Source of the DNA: Jeotgalibacillus campisalis
GTDB lineage: Bacteria > Bacillota > Bacilli > Bacillales > Jeotgalibacillaceae
Length of the DNA stretch: 64,000 bases
Direction: 5' to 3'
Assembly: GCF_000829515.1 (NCBI RefSeq)
Contig: NZ_JXRR01000022.1
Coordinates: forward strand, 1-64,000
This document shows, piece by piece, positions 50,041 to 59,545 of this stretch; the first letter of the stretch is position 1; each line of letters starts with the position of its first letter. The notes below the pieces were generated by a model that saw only the letters and a program-made list of their open reading frames with translations, had not been told where the DNA came from and searched no databases. Made by a program: the position numbers and the translations under genes.

Positions 50041-50399
50041 AAGAGTAAAATGCTTCAGCTACAACAACGATGCAAACGACGCATACTAGCCCAAAACGCT
50101 TGTCATACAAGGCGCGAATCCTGGGACAGAGCGGAGTTGCCTTTACCGGCAATGAGCATCTGGATCAGGATGAGCAACGAAGAACGCGAGCGTTTCTCAG
50201 CGGTTTGCCCTGCTAATCAAAGATAGTAAAATGTCTTCAGCTATCACCTAGATGCAAACGACGCAGACTAGCTGAAAACGCTTGTCATACAAGGCGCGAA
50301 TCCTGGGACAGAGCGGAGTTGCCTTTACCGGCAATGAGCATCTGGATCAGGATGAGCAACGAAGAATGCGAGCGTTTCTCAGCGGTCTGCTTCTTATAG
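50041..50399. repeat. Tandem duplication of a 182-bp unit downstream of prfB
   Basis: Two copies lie head to tail. From 50093 to 50184 and from 50275 to 50366 they are identical for 92 bases; then one C/T difference, then 19 more identical bases. Each unit has inverted ends (AAACGCT at 50094-50100, AGCGTTT at 50189-50195, and equivalents in copy 2). No reading frame of interest is present. The second copy ends about ten bases before the prfB stop codon. The origin of the repeat is unknown. Confidence 0.85.
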
Positions 50400-51492
50400 C
50401 CTGGAGCGCAAATAAGCATTAATAAACACATCCAACTCCCCATCCATCACACCTTGAACGTTACCCGACTCGGCACTGGTACGGTGATCTTTAACCATGG
50501 AATAAGGATGGAAAACATACGATCGGATCTGGCTTCCCCATCCGATTTCTTTTTGCTCTCCCCGGATGTCCGCAAGCTTTTGTTCCTGCTCTTCGATTCG
50601 CAGCTGGTAAAGCTTTGATTTCAGCATTTTCATTGCATGCTCGCGGTTTTTAATTTGTGAACGCTCATTTTGGCATGAGACGACGGTATTGGTTGGAAGA
50701 TGTGTTATCCGGACAGCTGAATCTGTTGTATTAATATGCTGACCGCCAGCTCCGCTTGCCCGGTACGTATCAATTTTTAAATCTTCGGTACGGATGTCAA
50801 TTTCAATTTCATCATTGAATTCCGGCATGATGTCGCAGGAAACAAAGGATGTATGGCGGCGTCCAGATGAATCGAACGGCGAGATTCGCACAAGACGGTG
50901 AACACCTTTTTCTGCTTTCAAATAACCATACGCATTATGGCCTTTGAACAGCAGTGTGACACTTTTTATACCCGCTTCATCGCCAGGAAGATAATCCATT
51001 GTTTCCACTTTAAATCCCTGCTTTTCTCCCCAGCGCGTATACATGCGAAGCAGCATGGAGCCCCAGTCCTGAGATTCAGTGCCTCCCGCTCCAGGATGCA
51101 GCTCTAAAATGGCGTTGTTTTTATCATATGGTTCACTCAATAAAAGCTGAAGTTCAAATTCATCCAGCGACTTCATGTATGCTTTCATTTCAGCTACCAT
51201 GCTTTTTTCAAGCTCAACGTCAGGTTCTTCTTTCAACAGTTCATGGGTCAGCTCAAGATTTTCCTGTGTTTCAAGAAGGTCTCTGTAGCCATGAACGGTT
51301 TCTTTTAATGCATTCAGATCATTAATTACAGATTGCGCTTTTTGCTGGTCATCCCAAAAAGTCGGTTCAACCATTTGCTCATCAATCTCTGCAATCTTGG
51401 CTTCTTTGTTATCTAAGTCAAAGAGACCCCCTGAAGTCCGCTAAAACTTTAGCTGTTCTCTCTAACTCTGCTTTTACTTCAAACATTTCCAT
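50394..51492 (-). CDS. prfB: Peptide chain release factor 2 (programmed +1 frameshift)
   Basis: The coding region has a short first frame from ATG 51492 ([24 protein letters not shown]) to a TGA at 51420-51418. It then continues in the +1 frame ([11 protein letters not shown]...), giving about 365 residues. The frame shift site AGGGGGTCTCTTTGAC is the classic RF2 autoregulatory signal. The main body carries the SPF motif ([14 protein letters not shown]) and the GGQ tip ([16 protein letters not shown]). RF2 reads UGA and UAA and releases the peptide. If only the second frame is called, 39 residues are lost. It follows secA by about 105 bases, as in many Bacillales. Confidence 0.97.
51418..51432 (-). 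promoter_or_regulatory. RF2 programmed frameshift site
   Basis: Minus-strand AGG GGG TCT CTT TGA C. The internal Shine-Dalgarno-like AGGGGG lies three bases before CTT TGA, which slips by +1. When RF2 is scarce the TGA is read slowly and the shift makes more RF2. The B. subtilis and E. coli sites differ only by the codon TAT/TCT. Confidence 0.95.
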
Positions 51493-51555
51493 ATTCAAGG
51501 TCCACCTTATGTTTTATTTTGTTGACGTCCTCTTCTATTCTGTCCTAAAAGAAAG

Positions 51556-51581
51556 CTGACCCGTCGAAAACGGCGGGTCAG
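51556..51581 (-). terminator. secA terminator
   Basis: CTGACCCG(C)CG and CG(A)CGGGTCAG pair around TTTT on the minus strand, followed by CTTTCTTTT. It lies 16 bases after the secA stop, so prfB downstream must have its own promoter or partial read-through. Confidence 0.82.
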
Positions 51582-51596
51582 TTGTGAATCATTGAT

Positions 51597-54110
51597 TTAT
51601 TGCGTAATTCCGTGACAGTTTTTAAATTTCTTGCCGCTGCCGCAAGGACAAAGCTCATTACGGCCGACCGGATTCGTTTTACGGACCGGCTGGGCTTTCT
51701 TTTTTGTCTCACTGTCTTCTTTTGGATTAACCGCCTGCCCCTTTGCTACTTCCTGTCGCTCAAGGTTGTTGCGGATCTCCGCTTTCATAATGTATTTAGA
51801 TACATCTTCATTAATGGCAGCCTGCATCGTTTCGAACATGGCAAAGCCTTCATTCTGATATTCACGAAGCGGGTCAATTTGACCATACGCACGCAAATGA
51901 ATTCCTTGACGAAGCTGATCCATTGCATCGATATGATCGATCCATTTTGTATCAATCGAGCGAAGAAGAATAACTTTTTCAAATTCAAGCATCCGTTCGC
52001 CTAGTTCCAATTCTCTGGCATCATAGCGTTCGTTTACTTTGGTAAGAAGAAGCGATTTCAGCTCTTCATTTGATTTGCCGGTCATGTCGCTTTCCACAAG
52101 CTCTCCTTCAGGTAAAAGGTTGGCAAATACAAAGTTTTCAAGGCCTTTAAGATCCCATTCATCCTTTTCCTCTGCCACTGGCGCATGCTGATCGACAGCA
52201 TTATAGATCGTGCTTTCAAGCATCTTATCTATAATTGTACGCAGATTATCGGAATCAAGCACCTCGAAACGGTCTTTATAAATAACTTCACGCTGCTGGC
52301 GAAGAACGTCATCGTATTGAAGAAGCTGTTTACGTGCATCAAAGTTATTTCCTTCCACACGTTTTTGAGCTGATTCAACTGCTCGCGTCACCATTTTACT
52401 TTGGATCGGCTGCGTGTCATCCATTCCCAGACGTGCCATCATGCTCTTCATATTGTCAGAGCCAAAACGGCGCATCAGTTCATCTTCCATGGAAAGATAG
52501 AATTGCGTAACACCAGGATCTCCCTGACGACCTGCACGGCCTCGCAGCTGATTATCGATTCGGCGTGATTCATGACGCTCTGTACCAATAACGGCAAGTC
52601 CGCCTACTTCTGTTACACCTTCACCAAGCTTGATATCTGTACCACGACCGGCCATATTCGTAGCAATGGTTACAGAACCGCGTTTACCGGCATCTGCGAT
52701 GATTTGTGCTTCTCCGCCATGGTTCTTCGCATTCAAAACATTGTGAGGGATGCCTTTTAGTTTTAGCTGTGCTGAAATAATTTCAGACGTTTCAATCGCC
52801 ACTGTGCCGACTAGGACAGGCTGGCCTTTCAAATGGCGTTCTGCAATGTCTTCCACTGCCGCCATATACTTTCCTTTTGTTGAAGCGAAAATTAAATCAG
52901 CCCGGTCATCCCGGACAATTTCACGGTTTGTTGGAATGGAAATAACGCGCATATTATAAATATTGCGGAATTCCTCTTCCTCTGTTTTCGCTGTACCCGT
53001 CATCCCTGATAACTTTTTATACATACGGAAAAAGTTCTGGAAGGTAATGGATGCCATTGTCATGGATTCATTTTGAATTTCGAGGCCTTCTTTTGCTTCA
53101 ATTGCCTGATGAAGGCCATCACTGTAGCGGCGGCCTTTCATTAAACGGCCGGTAAACTGGTCGACAATGACAACGTCGCCTTCTTGAACCACGTAATCAA
53201 AATCAGCTTTCATGCTGACATGTGCTTTTAGGGACTGTGTAATATGGTGGTTCAACGTGACATGGGTAATATCAAAAAGATTATCAATACGGAAGGCACT
53301 TTCTGCTTTGTTAATGCCGTCTTCTGTCAGCTGAACGCCTTTTGTTTTTTCATCGTACGTGTAATCATCGTCCAGTCGCAAGTTGCGAACAAACGCATTG
53401 GTCTGAATGTACAGCTGAGTCGACTTTTGCGCCTGTCCTGAGATGATTAGAGGCGTACGGGCTTCATCAATTAAGATGGAATCAACTTCATCAATGACAG
53501 CGAAATTAAGCGGCCGCTGAACCATTTGTTCTTTGTAAAGCACCATATTGTCACGCAGATAGTCAAAGCCCAATTCATTATTTGTGCTATAGGTAATATC
53601 GGCAAGGTATGCTTCCCGTTTTTCATCTTTTGTTAAGCTATTTATATTCAAGCCTACAGAAAGGCCTAAAAAGTTGTACAGCTGACCCATTTCCTCTGCA
53701 TCCCGTGCTGCCAGGTATTCATTGACCGTTACAACATGAACGCCTTTGCCAGAGATCGCATTTAAATAAACTGGCATAGTGGAAGTTAAGGTTTTACCTT
53801 CACCGGTTTTCATCTCGGCGATATTTCCTTCATGAAGAGCCACACCACCAAGAATCTGTACGCGGTAAGGGTGAAGGCCCAATACACGTTTAGCAGACTC
53901 ACGGACAACAGCAAATGCTTCTGTCATAAGGTCTTCAAGTGATTCACCTTTTACATGCCGGGATTTAAATTCTTCTGTTTTATTTCGCAAATCGGCATCA
54001 GAAAGCTGCTCCATTTGAGATTGAAGTGCTTCTACCTGATCCGCCACTTTTTCAAATTTCTTTACATCACGCTTTGTTCCATCAAACACTTTGTTTAAAA
54101 TTCCAAGCAT
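51597..54110 (-). CDS. secA: Preprotein translocase ATPase SecA
   Basis: This 837-residue motor pushes unfolded preproteins through SecYEG. It has Walker [12 protein letters not shown] near residue 102, DEAD-like [17 protein letters not shown] near 208, the preprotein cross-linking domain, helicase motifs ([24 protein letters not shown]), a scaffold and HsdR-like wing domain, and a C-terminal zinc motif [14 protein letters not shown] preceded by a basic linker. All elements are complete. Terminator on its left, hairpin-rich leader on its right. Confidence 0.98.
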   Translation of the reverse strand: MLGILNKVFDGTKRDVKKFEKVADQVEALQSQMEQLSDADLRNKTEEFKSRHVKGESLEDLMTEAFAVVRESAKRVLGLHPYRVQILGGVALHEGNIAEMKTGEGKTLTSTMPVYLNAISGKGVHVVTVNEYLAARDAEEMGQLYNFLGLSVGLNINSLTKDEKREAYLADITYSTNNELGFDYLRDNMVLYKEQMVQRPLNFAVIDEVDSILIDEARTPLIISGQAQKSTQLYIQTNAFVRNLRLDDDYTYDEKTKGVQLTEDGINKAESAFRIDNLFDITHVTLNHHITQSLKAHVSMKADFDYVVQEGDVVIVDQFTGRLMKGRRYSDGLHQAIEAKEGLEIQNESMTMASITFQNFFRMYKKLSGMTGTAKTEEEEFRNIYNMRVISIPTNREIVRDDRADLIFASTKGKYMAAVEDIAERHLKGQPVLVGTVAIETSEIISAQLKLKGIPHNVLNAKNHGGEAQIIADAGKRGSVTIATNMAGRGTDIKLGEGVTEVGGLAVIGTERHESRRIDNQLRGRAGRQGDPGVTQFYLSMEDELMRRFGSDNMKSMMARLGMDDTQPIQSKMVTRAVESAQKRVEGNNFDARKQLLQYDDVLRQQREVIYKDRFEVLDSDNLRTIIDKMLESTIYNAVDQHAPVAEEKDEWDLKGLENFVFANLLPEGELVESDMTGKSNEELKSLLLTKVNERYDARELELGERMLEFEKVILLRSIDTKWIDHIDAMDQLRQGIHLRAYGQIDPLREYQNEGFAMFETMQAAINEDVSKYIMKAEIRNNLERQEVAKGQAVNPKEDSETKKKAQPVRKTNPVGRNELCPCGSGKKFKNCHGITQ

Positions 54111-54330
54111 GGTACCGCTCCTTTATATAGGCAGTTTCTGACCGTTCCTTCTCTTAAGAAGAGAAGTAAACGGCCGAATTTACATCATTCAGTTACTCAT
54201 TTATAAAAATGGATTGGCTTCATGAGAAAAAATCGTAAATATACCTATCTATCTTACCATTTTGACCCGGCCAGTACAAGAAGGGCTGACCTTTGAAACA
54301 GGGCTGCAGCCTTATTTTTTATGTATATAA

Positions 54331-54369
54331 AAAAACAGCTGAAATCATATAACGATTCCAGCTGTTTTT
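54331..54369 (-). terminator. DUF1028 gene terminator
   Basis: AAAAACAGCTG and CAGCTGTTTTT pair around 17 bases, right after the stop codon at 54372. Confidence 0.85.
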
Positions 54370-54371
54370 GA

Positions 54372-55199
54372 TTAAGACTGTTCCATATAATGCAGCACAT
54401 CGAGGTCAATATAGCCACTTTCCTGTTTGCGCATTTCAAAGTTTTCGTTATTCAGGTAATTTTTCAGCGCCTGGGATAGGGTAAGATCTTCTTTTTTGTA
54501 ACCTAAGCGCACAAGCTGGTATTCGAGCTTTGTTTCTACTTCTCCTTCAATCGGCACAATATGATCTTTATTGGAAGGAGCAAAATAAAGCTGATGCAGC
54601 TTGAATATGCGGTGAAGCTCGTCGACCGGTGTGAGATGATCGTCGACGCGAAGGTCAATAAAGCGGTCGTTATAGCCGCCATATCCACCCTTTTCTTTTA
54701 CTACCAAAAGAGCGGCAGACTGCTGTCCGCGTGAATCTCCTCCTGCTGCCTGTCCAGCTGCGAGGGCTGCTAAAAGACGCTCGGCCAATGAACCTTCAGA
54801 CGATTCAAATGACTCGGCCATCGCTTCAACCGTGCCGGGCACCAGGATATTTCCCTGTACCGCAAAATTTTTGCCGGACATTCCTCCTGACCAGTCATAA
54901 CAATTTCGTCCCGTAAATGTTGCAGCGTTGCCAGTGCTATCAATAATCCCCACCTGGCGATATTCGCGGTCGTCATCTTCTTCTGTCAACAGCGATAACG
55001 TTTCTTCTGCACTTTTGCCGCTCATCATATACGCCATGCCTTCTGGTCCATATGTAGTATTTGCATACGCCTGTGTCGCAATGGCACCTACTCCTGCTAC
55101 TGCATAAGGCACAACAGCTCCTACTCCTAAAAACTTGGACTGTGTCGCCACGCCCCATTCTCTCTCTACTGGATCAAAACCCACGATCGAATACGTCAT
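54372..55199 (-). CDS. DUF1028 Ntn-hydrolase-like protein with C-terminal extension
   Basis: This 275-residue protein has a DUF1028 domain (residues 1 to about 195: TYSIVGFDPVEREWGVATQSKFLGVGAVVPYA, AYANTTYGPEGMAYMMSGKSAEE, AGGDSRGQQSAALLVVKE). This domain resembles Ntn-hydrolases. A C-terminal helical region from about 235 (LEYQLVRLGYKKEDLTLSQALKNYLNNENFEMR) looks like a peptidoglycan-binding-like domain of the type often fused to it. Function is unknown, and neither signal peptide nor proven catalytic residue is visible. The start at 55199 follows AAGGAG; GTG 55208 and ATG 55205 are possible. It lies next to a chromate transporter and a gamma-glutamyltransferase. Confidence 0.75.
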   Translation of the reverse strand: MTYSIVGFDPVEREWGVATQSKFLGVGAVVPYAVAGVGAIATQAYANTTYGPEGMAYMMSGKSAEETLSLLTEEDDDREYRQVGIIDSTGNAATFTGRNCYDWSGGMSGKNFAVQGNILVPGTVEAMAESFESSEGSLAERLLAALAAGQAAGGDSRGQQSAALLVVKEKGGYGGYNDRFIDLRVDDHLTPVDELHRIFKLHQLYFAPSNKDHIVPIEGEVETKLEYQLVRLGYKKEDLTLSQALKNYLNNENFEMRKQESGYIDLDVLHYMEQS

Positions 55200-55219
55200 C
55201 TCCATCACTCCTTTTTAGT

Positions 55220-55268
55220 ACACTTTAGCGTGTAAAAGGGGCCAGACCCCTTTTACACGCTAAAGTGT
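55220..55268. repeat. Perfect 22-bp inverted repeat between chrA and the DUF1028 gene
   Basis: Bases 55220-55241 pair perfectly with 55247-55268, around the five-base loop CCAGA. The stem includes AGCGTGTAAAAGGGG and its complement. Such GGGGnCAGACCCC-containing palindromes are scattered in other Bacillaceae from general knowledge. It may be a terminator of the chromate-transporter operon or a member of a palindromic repeat family. Confidence 0.85.
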
Positions 55269-55282
55269 TAATTCAAAACTCA

Positions 55283-55816
55283 TCATCCGCCTAGAAACAC
55301 TGCGCCGTACAGCAGCGCGCCAGCAATGACCAGAGCGGGATGCACGTTCATTTTTTCCATCAGGACAAAACTGATTAAAGCCAAGACGGCTGTTTGGATA
55401 CCGCCGGACGCCTCAATGGAATCTGCGAAGAATCCCCACGTCATTACACCAAGAAGGACAGCAATCGTCGGGCGTACCAGACTGGACATCATTTTCACAC
55501 GCGGCGAGTCTTTGTATTTCAACAACAGACTCAACAAGGCCACCATTAAAATGAGAGATGGTGCAACTGTCGCAAAAAGAGCGACTAAAGCCCCGAGCCA
55601 TCCGCCTTCAGCATAGCCGATATAACCGGCCATTTTGGTTGCAATAGGTCCTGGTAAAGAATTACCCAATGCAAGCACTTCGCTAAACTCCTGCGTGGTC
55701 ATCCATTCATACCGGTTCACTACTTCATTTTCAACAAGCGGAATAGATGCCGGTCCTCCTCCATACCCTAAAATCCCCGGAATAAAAAATGCCAAGAAAA
55801 TTTCCCAGTAAATCAT
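55283..55816 (-). CDS. Chromate transporter, second half-protein
   Basis: This 177-residue membrane protein is one half of a ChrA-type (CHR family) transporter. It has GILGYGGGPASIPLVE near the N-terminus and ALGNSLPGPIATKMAGYIGYAEGG in the second region, with about six membrane helices. Short CHR proteins act as pairs encoded side by side. It is the downstream partner of the gene at 55813 and overlaps it by four bases. Chromate or another oxyanion is the likely substrate; specificity is not proven by sequence. Confidence 0.88.
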   Translation of the reverse strand: MIYWEIFLAFFIPGILGYGGGPASIPLVENEVVNRYEWMTTQEFSEVLALGNSLPGPIATKMAGYIGYAEGGWLGALVALFATVAPSLILMVALLSLLLKYKDSPRVKMMSSLVRPTIAVLLGVMTWGFFADSIEASGGIQTAVLALISFVLMEKMNVHPALVIAGALLYGAVFLGG

Positions 55817-56430
55817 TGAGGATCACCCCGGTGTTTACGACCTGCTTTACCCTTTTTACCTTTGTGGCCAAACAACAGTGCATAAGCTAGAATGACCGCG
55901 ATTAAAATAGCTGGATGAACATTAAGCCACTCAAGAAACAGCAGACTGGCGCCAACTAAAAATAAAGTGATGAGCCACCCGAGTGCTGAGGAAGACTTTT
56001 TAATAAAATCCCAAGTTAAAACGCCAAGCATCACTGCGACTACAGGTATAACGGCTTGTGACATGCCGTTCACCCACGCGACATCCCGATAGGCATTCAA
56101 TGTAGCTAATAAGAGAATCATCGCAGCAACCGTCGGAACGATGGTCGCTGCAATCGCATTAAACAGCCCCGTAAGTCCACCGACTCTGTATCCAATATAC
56201 CCTGCCATTTTTGTAGCAATCGGTCCCGGCATGGCATTTCCGAGCGCTAAAACATCTGAAAATTCTTCCTCATTCATCCACTTATAGTGCTTGACCACCT
56301 CTTTATGTACGAGGGTAATCGAGGCAGGACCTCCGCCAAAGCCGAAGATCCCAACTCTGAAAAAAGCCATAAACAAATTGGCTTGATTTTTATTTTTCTT
56401 CAAGTAATTCAACTCCGTATTCCATCGCAA
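55813..56430 (-). CDS. Chromate transporter, first half-protein
   Basis: This 205-residue membrane protein is the other half of a two-gene CHR-family transporter. It has FGFGGGPASITLVHKEVVKHYKWM near residue 30 and ALGNAMPGPIATKMAGYIGYRVGG, and ends in a basic tail (GHKGKKGKAGRKHRGD). It follows the gamma-glutamyltransferase by two bases and overlaps its partner by four. The three genes therefore probably form one transcript. Confidence 0.88.
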   Translation of the reverse strand: MRWNTELNYLKKNKNQANLFMAFFRVGIFGFGGGPASITLVHKEVVKHYKWMNEEEFSDVLALGNAMPGPIATKMAGYIGYRVGGLTGLFNAIAATIVPTVAAMILLLATLNAYRDVAWVNGMSQAVIPVVAVMLGVLTWDFIKKSSSALGWLITLFLVGASLLFLEWLNVHPAILIAVILAYALLFGHKGKKGKAGRKHRGDPQ

Positions 56431-56432
56431 GA

Positions 56433-58043
56433 TTACCAGGCAGCAATATGCCCGTCTGTCCGTGATTCAGTTCCTCCCCTGAGCACACCTGTTTCCGGAT
56501 CACGCCATATAATCTGGCCGCGTCCAAAAGGTCCGCCGTCATTCATAATCTGAATCGTATGTCCCTTGCGCTGAAGCGCCTGCACAAGGTGCAACGGGAA
56601 GGACTGTTCCACCTGAATGGTTTTTCCGTTCGTCCACTGCCAGCGCGGTGCATCAAGCGCTGCCTGTGGATTTAAGTGAAAATCAACTGTATTTGAAACC
56701 ACTTGAAAATGGCCCTGCGGCTGCATATAGCCGCCCATCACACCAAATGGACCTACTGCTTGTCCATTTTTCGTTAGAAACCCTGGAATAATGGTGTGAT
56801 ACGTTCGTTTTCCCGGTTTCAGAGCGTTCGTATGAGTTGGATCCAGACTGAAGTCATGTCCGCGGTTTTGCAGCGCAATGCCCGTGCCCGGTACGACTGC
56901 ACCTGAGCCAAAGCCCATATAATTAGATTGAATATAGGAAATCATATTTCCTTCATCATCAGCTGCAGCTAAATAGACGGTACCGCCTTTAGGCAACTCC
57001 ATTGGTTCCGGAACCATCGCTTTATCCCCAATAACAGCACGGCGTTTGTCGGCATATTCTTCAGACAGCAGTTCTTCAGTTGAAACAGGCATTTCCTCAG
57101 GCTCCGTTATAAAGGCCTTGCCATCTGTAAACGCAAGCTTCATTGCTTCAATCTGCTTATGATAGGTTTCCACATTTTGAAACGCTGTAAACTCAAACCC
57201 CTGTGCAATGTTTAATGCCATCAAGGCAATCATCCCCTGGCCATTCGGAGGAATCTCCCACACATCATACCCCCGGTAATTCACCGACACAGGATCTACC
57301 CATTCAGGTGTAAAAGCTGCTAAATCTTCTTTCGTCAAGAAGCCGCCATGTTCCTTCATGAAGTCTTCTATTTTTTGAGCAAGTTCTCCTGTGTAAAAGC
57401 TCTCAGCCTTTGTTTCGGCTATGGAAGACAACGTAGCAGCATGTGCTTTAGAGGACCAGACCTCACCAATTTGAGGCGCCCGGCCTTCAGGAGCAAATGT
57501 ATCAAACCACCCTTGATAAACATCCTCTTTAAACAGTTCCTTAAATTTTTCAGCCGCTGCATTCCAGTACTTCCCTAGAATCGGCGACACCGGATAGCCC
57601 TCTTCTGCTAAACGAATGGAAGGAGCGAGTACTTCCTCAAACGGAAGCCGGCCAAATTTTTGGGATAGTGCTGCCCATGCAGCCGGAGCGCCTGGAACGG
57701 TTACAGGTTCCACGCCAAACACAGGCATTTTATCGTGCCCGCGCTTCTTCATTTCCTCAATCGATAGCTTTTGAGGAGCCGGTCCGCTTGCATTCAAGCC
57801 GTGAAGCTGATCCTTTGACCACACAAGAGCAAACGCATCTCCCCCAATGCCATTCGAAGTCGGCTCCACAACAGTCAGTGCTGCAGCGGTCGCGATCGCT
57901 GCATCAATCGCATTGCCGCCTTTTTGTAAGATTTCAAGTCCCGCTTGAGCTGCAAGCGGCTGAGAGGTAGCCACCATGCCCCGCTTTGCAAAAACGGTCT
58001 GCCGCTGAGACGCAAATGGATGATATAAATAATCTGATTTCAA
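56433..58043 (-). CDS. ggt: Gamma-glutamyltransferase-family protein
   Basis: This 536-residue Ntn-hydrolase of the GGT type opens with GMVATSQPLAAQAGLEILQKGGNAIDAAIATAAAL, the classic start. The autoprocessing Thr is Thr355 in GGTVYLAAADDEGNMIS, where most GGTs have TTH. No signal peptide is seen, so it is probably cytoplasmic. Such enzymes act on glutathione-like or gamma-glutamyl compounds, or on cephalosporins; exact substrate unknown. Its link with a chromate transporter is of interest because thiols reduce chromate. It is first in the operon with the two chromate-transporter genes. Confidence 0.88.
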   Translation of the reverse strand: MKSDYLYHPFASQRQTVFAKRGMVATSQPLAAQAGLEILQKGGNAIDAAIATAAALTVVEPTSNGIGGDAFALVWSKDQLHGLNASGPAPQKLSIEEMKKRGHDKMPVFGVEPVTVPGAPAAWAALSQKFGRLPFEEVLAPSIRLAEEGYPVSPILGKYWNAAAEKFKELFKEDVYQGWFDTFAPEGRAPQIGEVWSSKAHAATLSSIAETKAESFYTGELAQKIEDFMKEHGGFLTKEDLAAFTPEWVDPVSVNYRGYDVWEIPPNGQGMIALMALNIAQGFEFTAFQNVETYHKQIEAMKLAFTDGKAFITEPEEMPVSTEELLSEEYADKRRAVIGDKAMVPEPMELPKGGTVYLAAADDEGNMISYIQSNYMGFGSGAVVPGTGIALQNRGHDFSLDPTHTNALKPGKRTYHTIIPGFLTKNGQAVGPFGVMGGYMQPQGHFQVVSNTVDFHLNPQAALDAPRWQWTNGKTIQVEQSFPLHLVQALQRKGHTIQIMNDGGPFGRGQIIWRDPETGVLRGGTESRTDGHIAAW

Positions 58044-58196
58044 TCCCTTTCACTCCTGTTCATAGTAAACTTTCATCTTATTCGTATATACTATTTCGTT
58101 ATTCGAACAATAACTCTTTCATTATAAAGTAAATGTTATGAAAATTCTATTTTCATAGAAATTAAGCTAGATATAAAAGAAGCAGCTTATAAAGAA

Positions 58197-58227
58197 AAGG
58201 CTGAGACATATAGTTGTCTCAGCCTTT
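58197..58227 (-). terminator. SEC-C gene terminator
   Basis: AAAGGCTGAGACA and TGTCTCAGCCTTT pair around five bases; minus-strand output continues into CTTTA. It lies about 70 bases after the stop of the gene at 58299. Confidence 0.78.
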
Positions 58228-58298
58228 CATTTGGCGGTTGGTTTGCGATCTGCTCGCCTAATAGATATAGAAAACAGAACCATTCTTCAGCGTTATAT

Positions 58299-59366
58299 TT
58301 AAACCGACTGTTCCTGAAGCTTCTCGAGCTCCTTAAGGAACCATTCTTCAATTTTACGAACAGTGGAAGACACGCTTGAAGCGGAGACAGTAAACGCTTC
58401 GCCTGCTTCTTTTTGTGTCAGCGGTGATTCCGTTGCATGCTGTGCCATCAAATAGGAAATTGCCGCTAAATACGTTTCAGGTTTACGGACTTTGTCTCCT
58501 TTTTCAGCAAAGAAGCTTGATGCAAGATGACAGGCAAATAAAGACAGGTCTTCGTTTTCCCGCTCATCCCAATACTGCTTCAGCGATTGAAGTGCTTCCT
58601 GCTGATTCGACTTTTCCACTTCTGACGTCATTTGTGACATCCAGTCGTTTTCAGTCTCAGCGTGTTCTTCAAGATTTCTTTCCACAACGGCATTAATCAG
58701 TCCGACCATCATCGGTGTCTTAAGCCATGAGGAGCGGTCATCGCCTTCAATATCAAGCGTCGAAATCTGTTCAATCAGATGATGACGTTCCTCTTTCGTG
58801 TAGACTGATGGGAACATAAAGCCATATGGCACCCATTTATCTTCAAGAGGCAGCAGGACAGCAAATAAATAGTCGATTTCAGCCCAAGAGTGAAATTCGG
58901 GCAGAATGACCGTGTACTGCTCGTCATTAATCAAATCCTTCATCACAATCTCGCGGCTCGCTTCGTCCATCTCCAGCACTTCAGCCACAACCGGTCTCGG
59001 CTCGTGCCAATGCGGCATGATTTCCTTCATCCGCGGACGTTCCTGTGCAGTCATCTGGTCATCGACAAAATTCGACCAGTGCGTTTTGCCTTCATGGGCG
59101 CGCAGGCCGAACATAAACGTTGAATAAACTGTTAAAAATTGCTTTTCCTCAAAGGTTGGGGTGACATGGTCGAGAATATACGTCAAATCTTCTTTATAAT
59201 CTCCCTGTTTCGGAGCCATTACATCATTTAAAAATTTCAGCTGCAGATCCATTCCTTCTGTAACGAGAAGCGTCTGAATCGATACAACCTTTTTGCTTGC
59301 GCAGCATTTCTTATATTTCTTCCCGCTGCCGCAAGGACAAGGTTCATTTCTTCCAACTTCCTGCAT
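58299..59366 (-). CDS. SEC-C zinc-motif protein with C-terminal helix-turn-helix
   Basis: This 355-residue protein starts with the SEC-C motif [15 protein letters not shown] (residues 8-22), the zinc module also found at the end of SecA. A long helical middle part follows. The end (SPLTQKEAGEAFTVSASSVSSTVRKIEEWF) is a helix-turn-helix. The start is the ATG at 59366 (AAAGGAAG upstream); the frame extends to 59465 but the added residues look non-coding. Function is unknown. The motif suggests contact with a nucleic acid or ribosome/SecB-like partner, and the HTH suggests DNA binding. Confidence 0.8.
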   Translation of the reverse strand: MQEVGRNEPCPCGSGKKYKKCCASKKVVSIQTLLVTEGMDLQLKFLNDVMAPKQGDYKEDLTYILDHVTPTFEEKQFLTVYSTFMFGLRAHEGKTHWSNFVDDQMTAQERPRMKEIMPHWHEPRPVVAEVLEMDEASREIVMKDLINDEQYTVILPEFHSWAEIDYLFAVLLPLEDKWVPYGFMFPSVYTKEERHHLIEQISTLDIEGDDRSSWLKTPMMVGLINAVVERNLEEHAETENDWMSQMTSEVEKSNQQEALQSLKQYWDERENEDLSLFACHLASSFFAEKGDKVRKPETYLAAISYLMAQHATESPLTQKEAGEAFTVSASSVSSTVRKIEEWFLKELEKLQEQSV

Positions 59367-59493
59367 ATAGGCACTTCCTTTTTTCTTAGTAAGCCCTATT
59401 GTACCACGGAGGCCGCATGAATGAAAAAATCCCGTCAGAAAGTCCCGGTTTGATCCCACCATCACGGGTCAGATTCTATTCCTTTATTAAAAC

Positions 59494-59530
59494 AAAAAAC
59501 GCCGCTCCACTAAAGGGGAGCGGCGTTTTT
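59494..59530 (-). terminator. hpf terminator
   Basis: AAAAAACGCCGCTCC and GGAGCGGCGTTTTT pair around eight bases, 15 bases after the hpf stop. It is strong in either direction. Confidence 0.9.
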
Positions 59531-59545
59531 ATTCACGAAGCCGAT

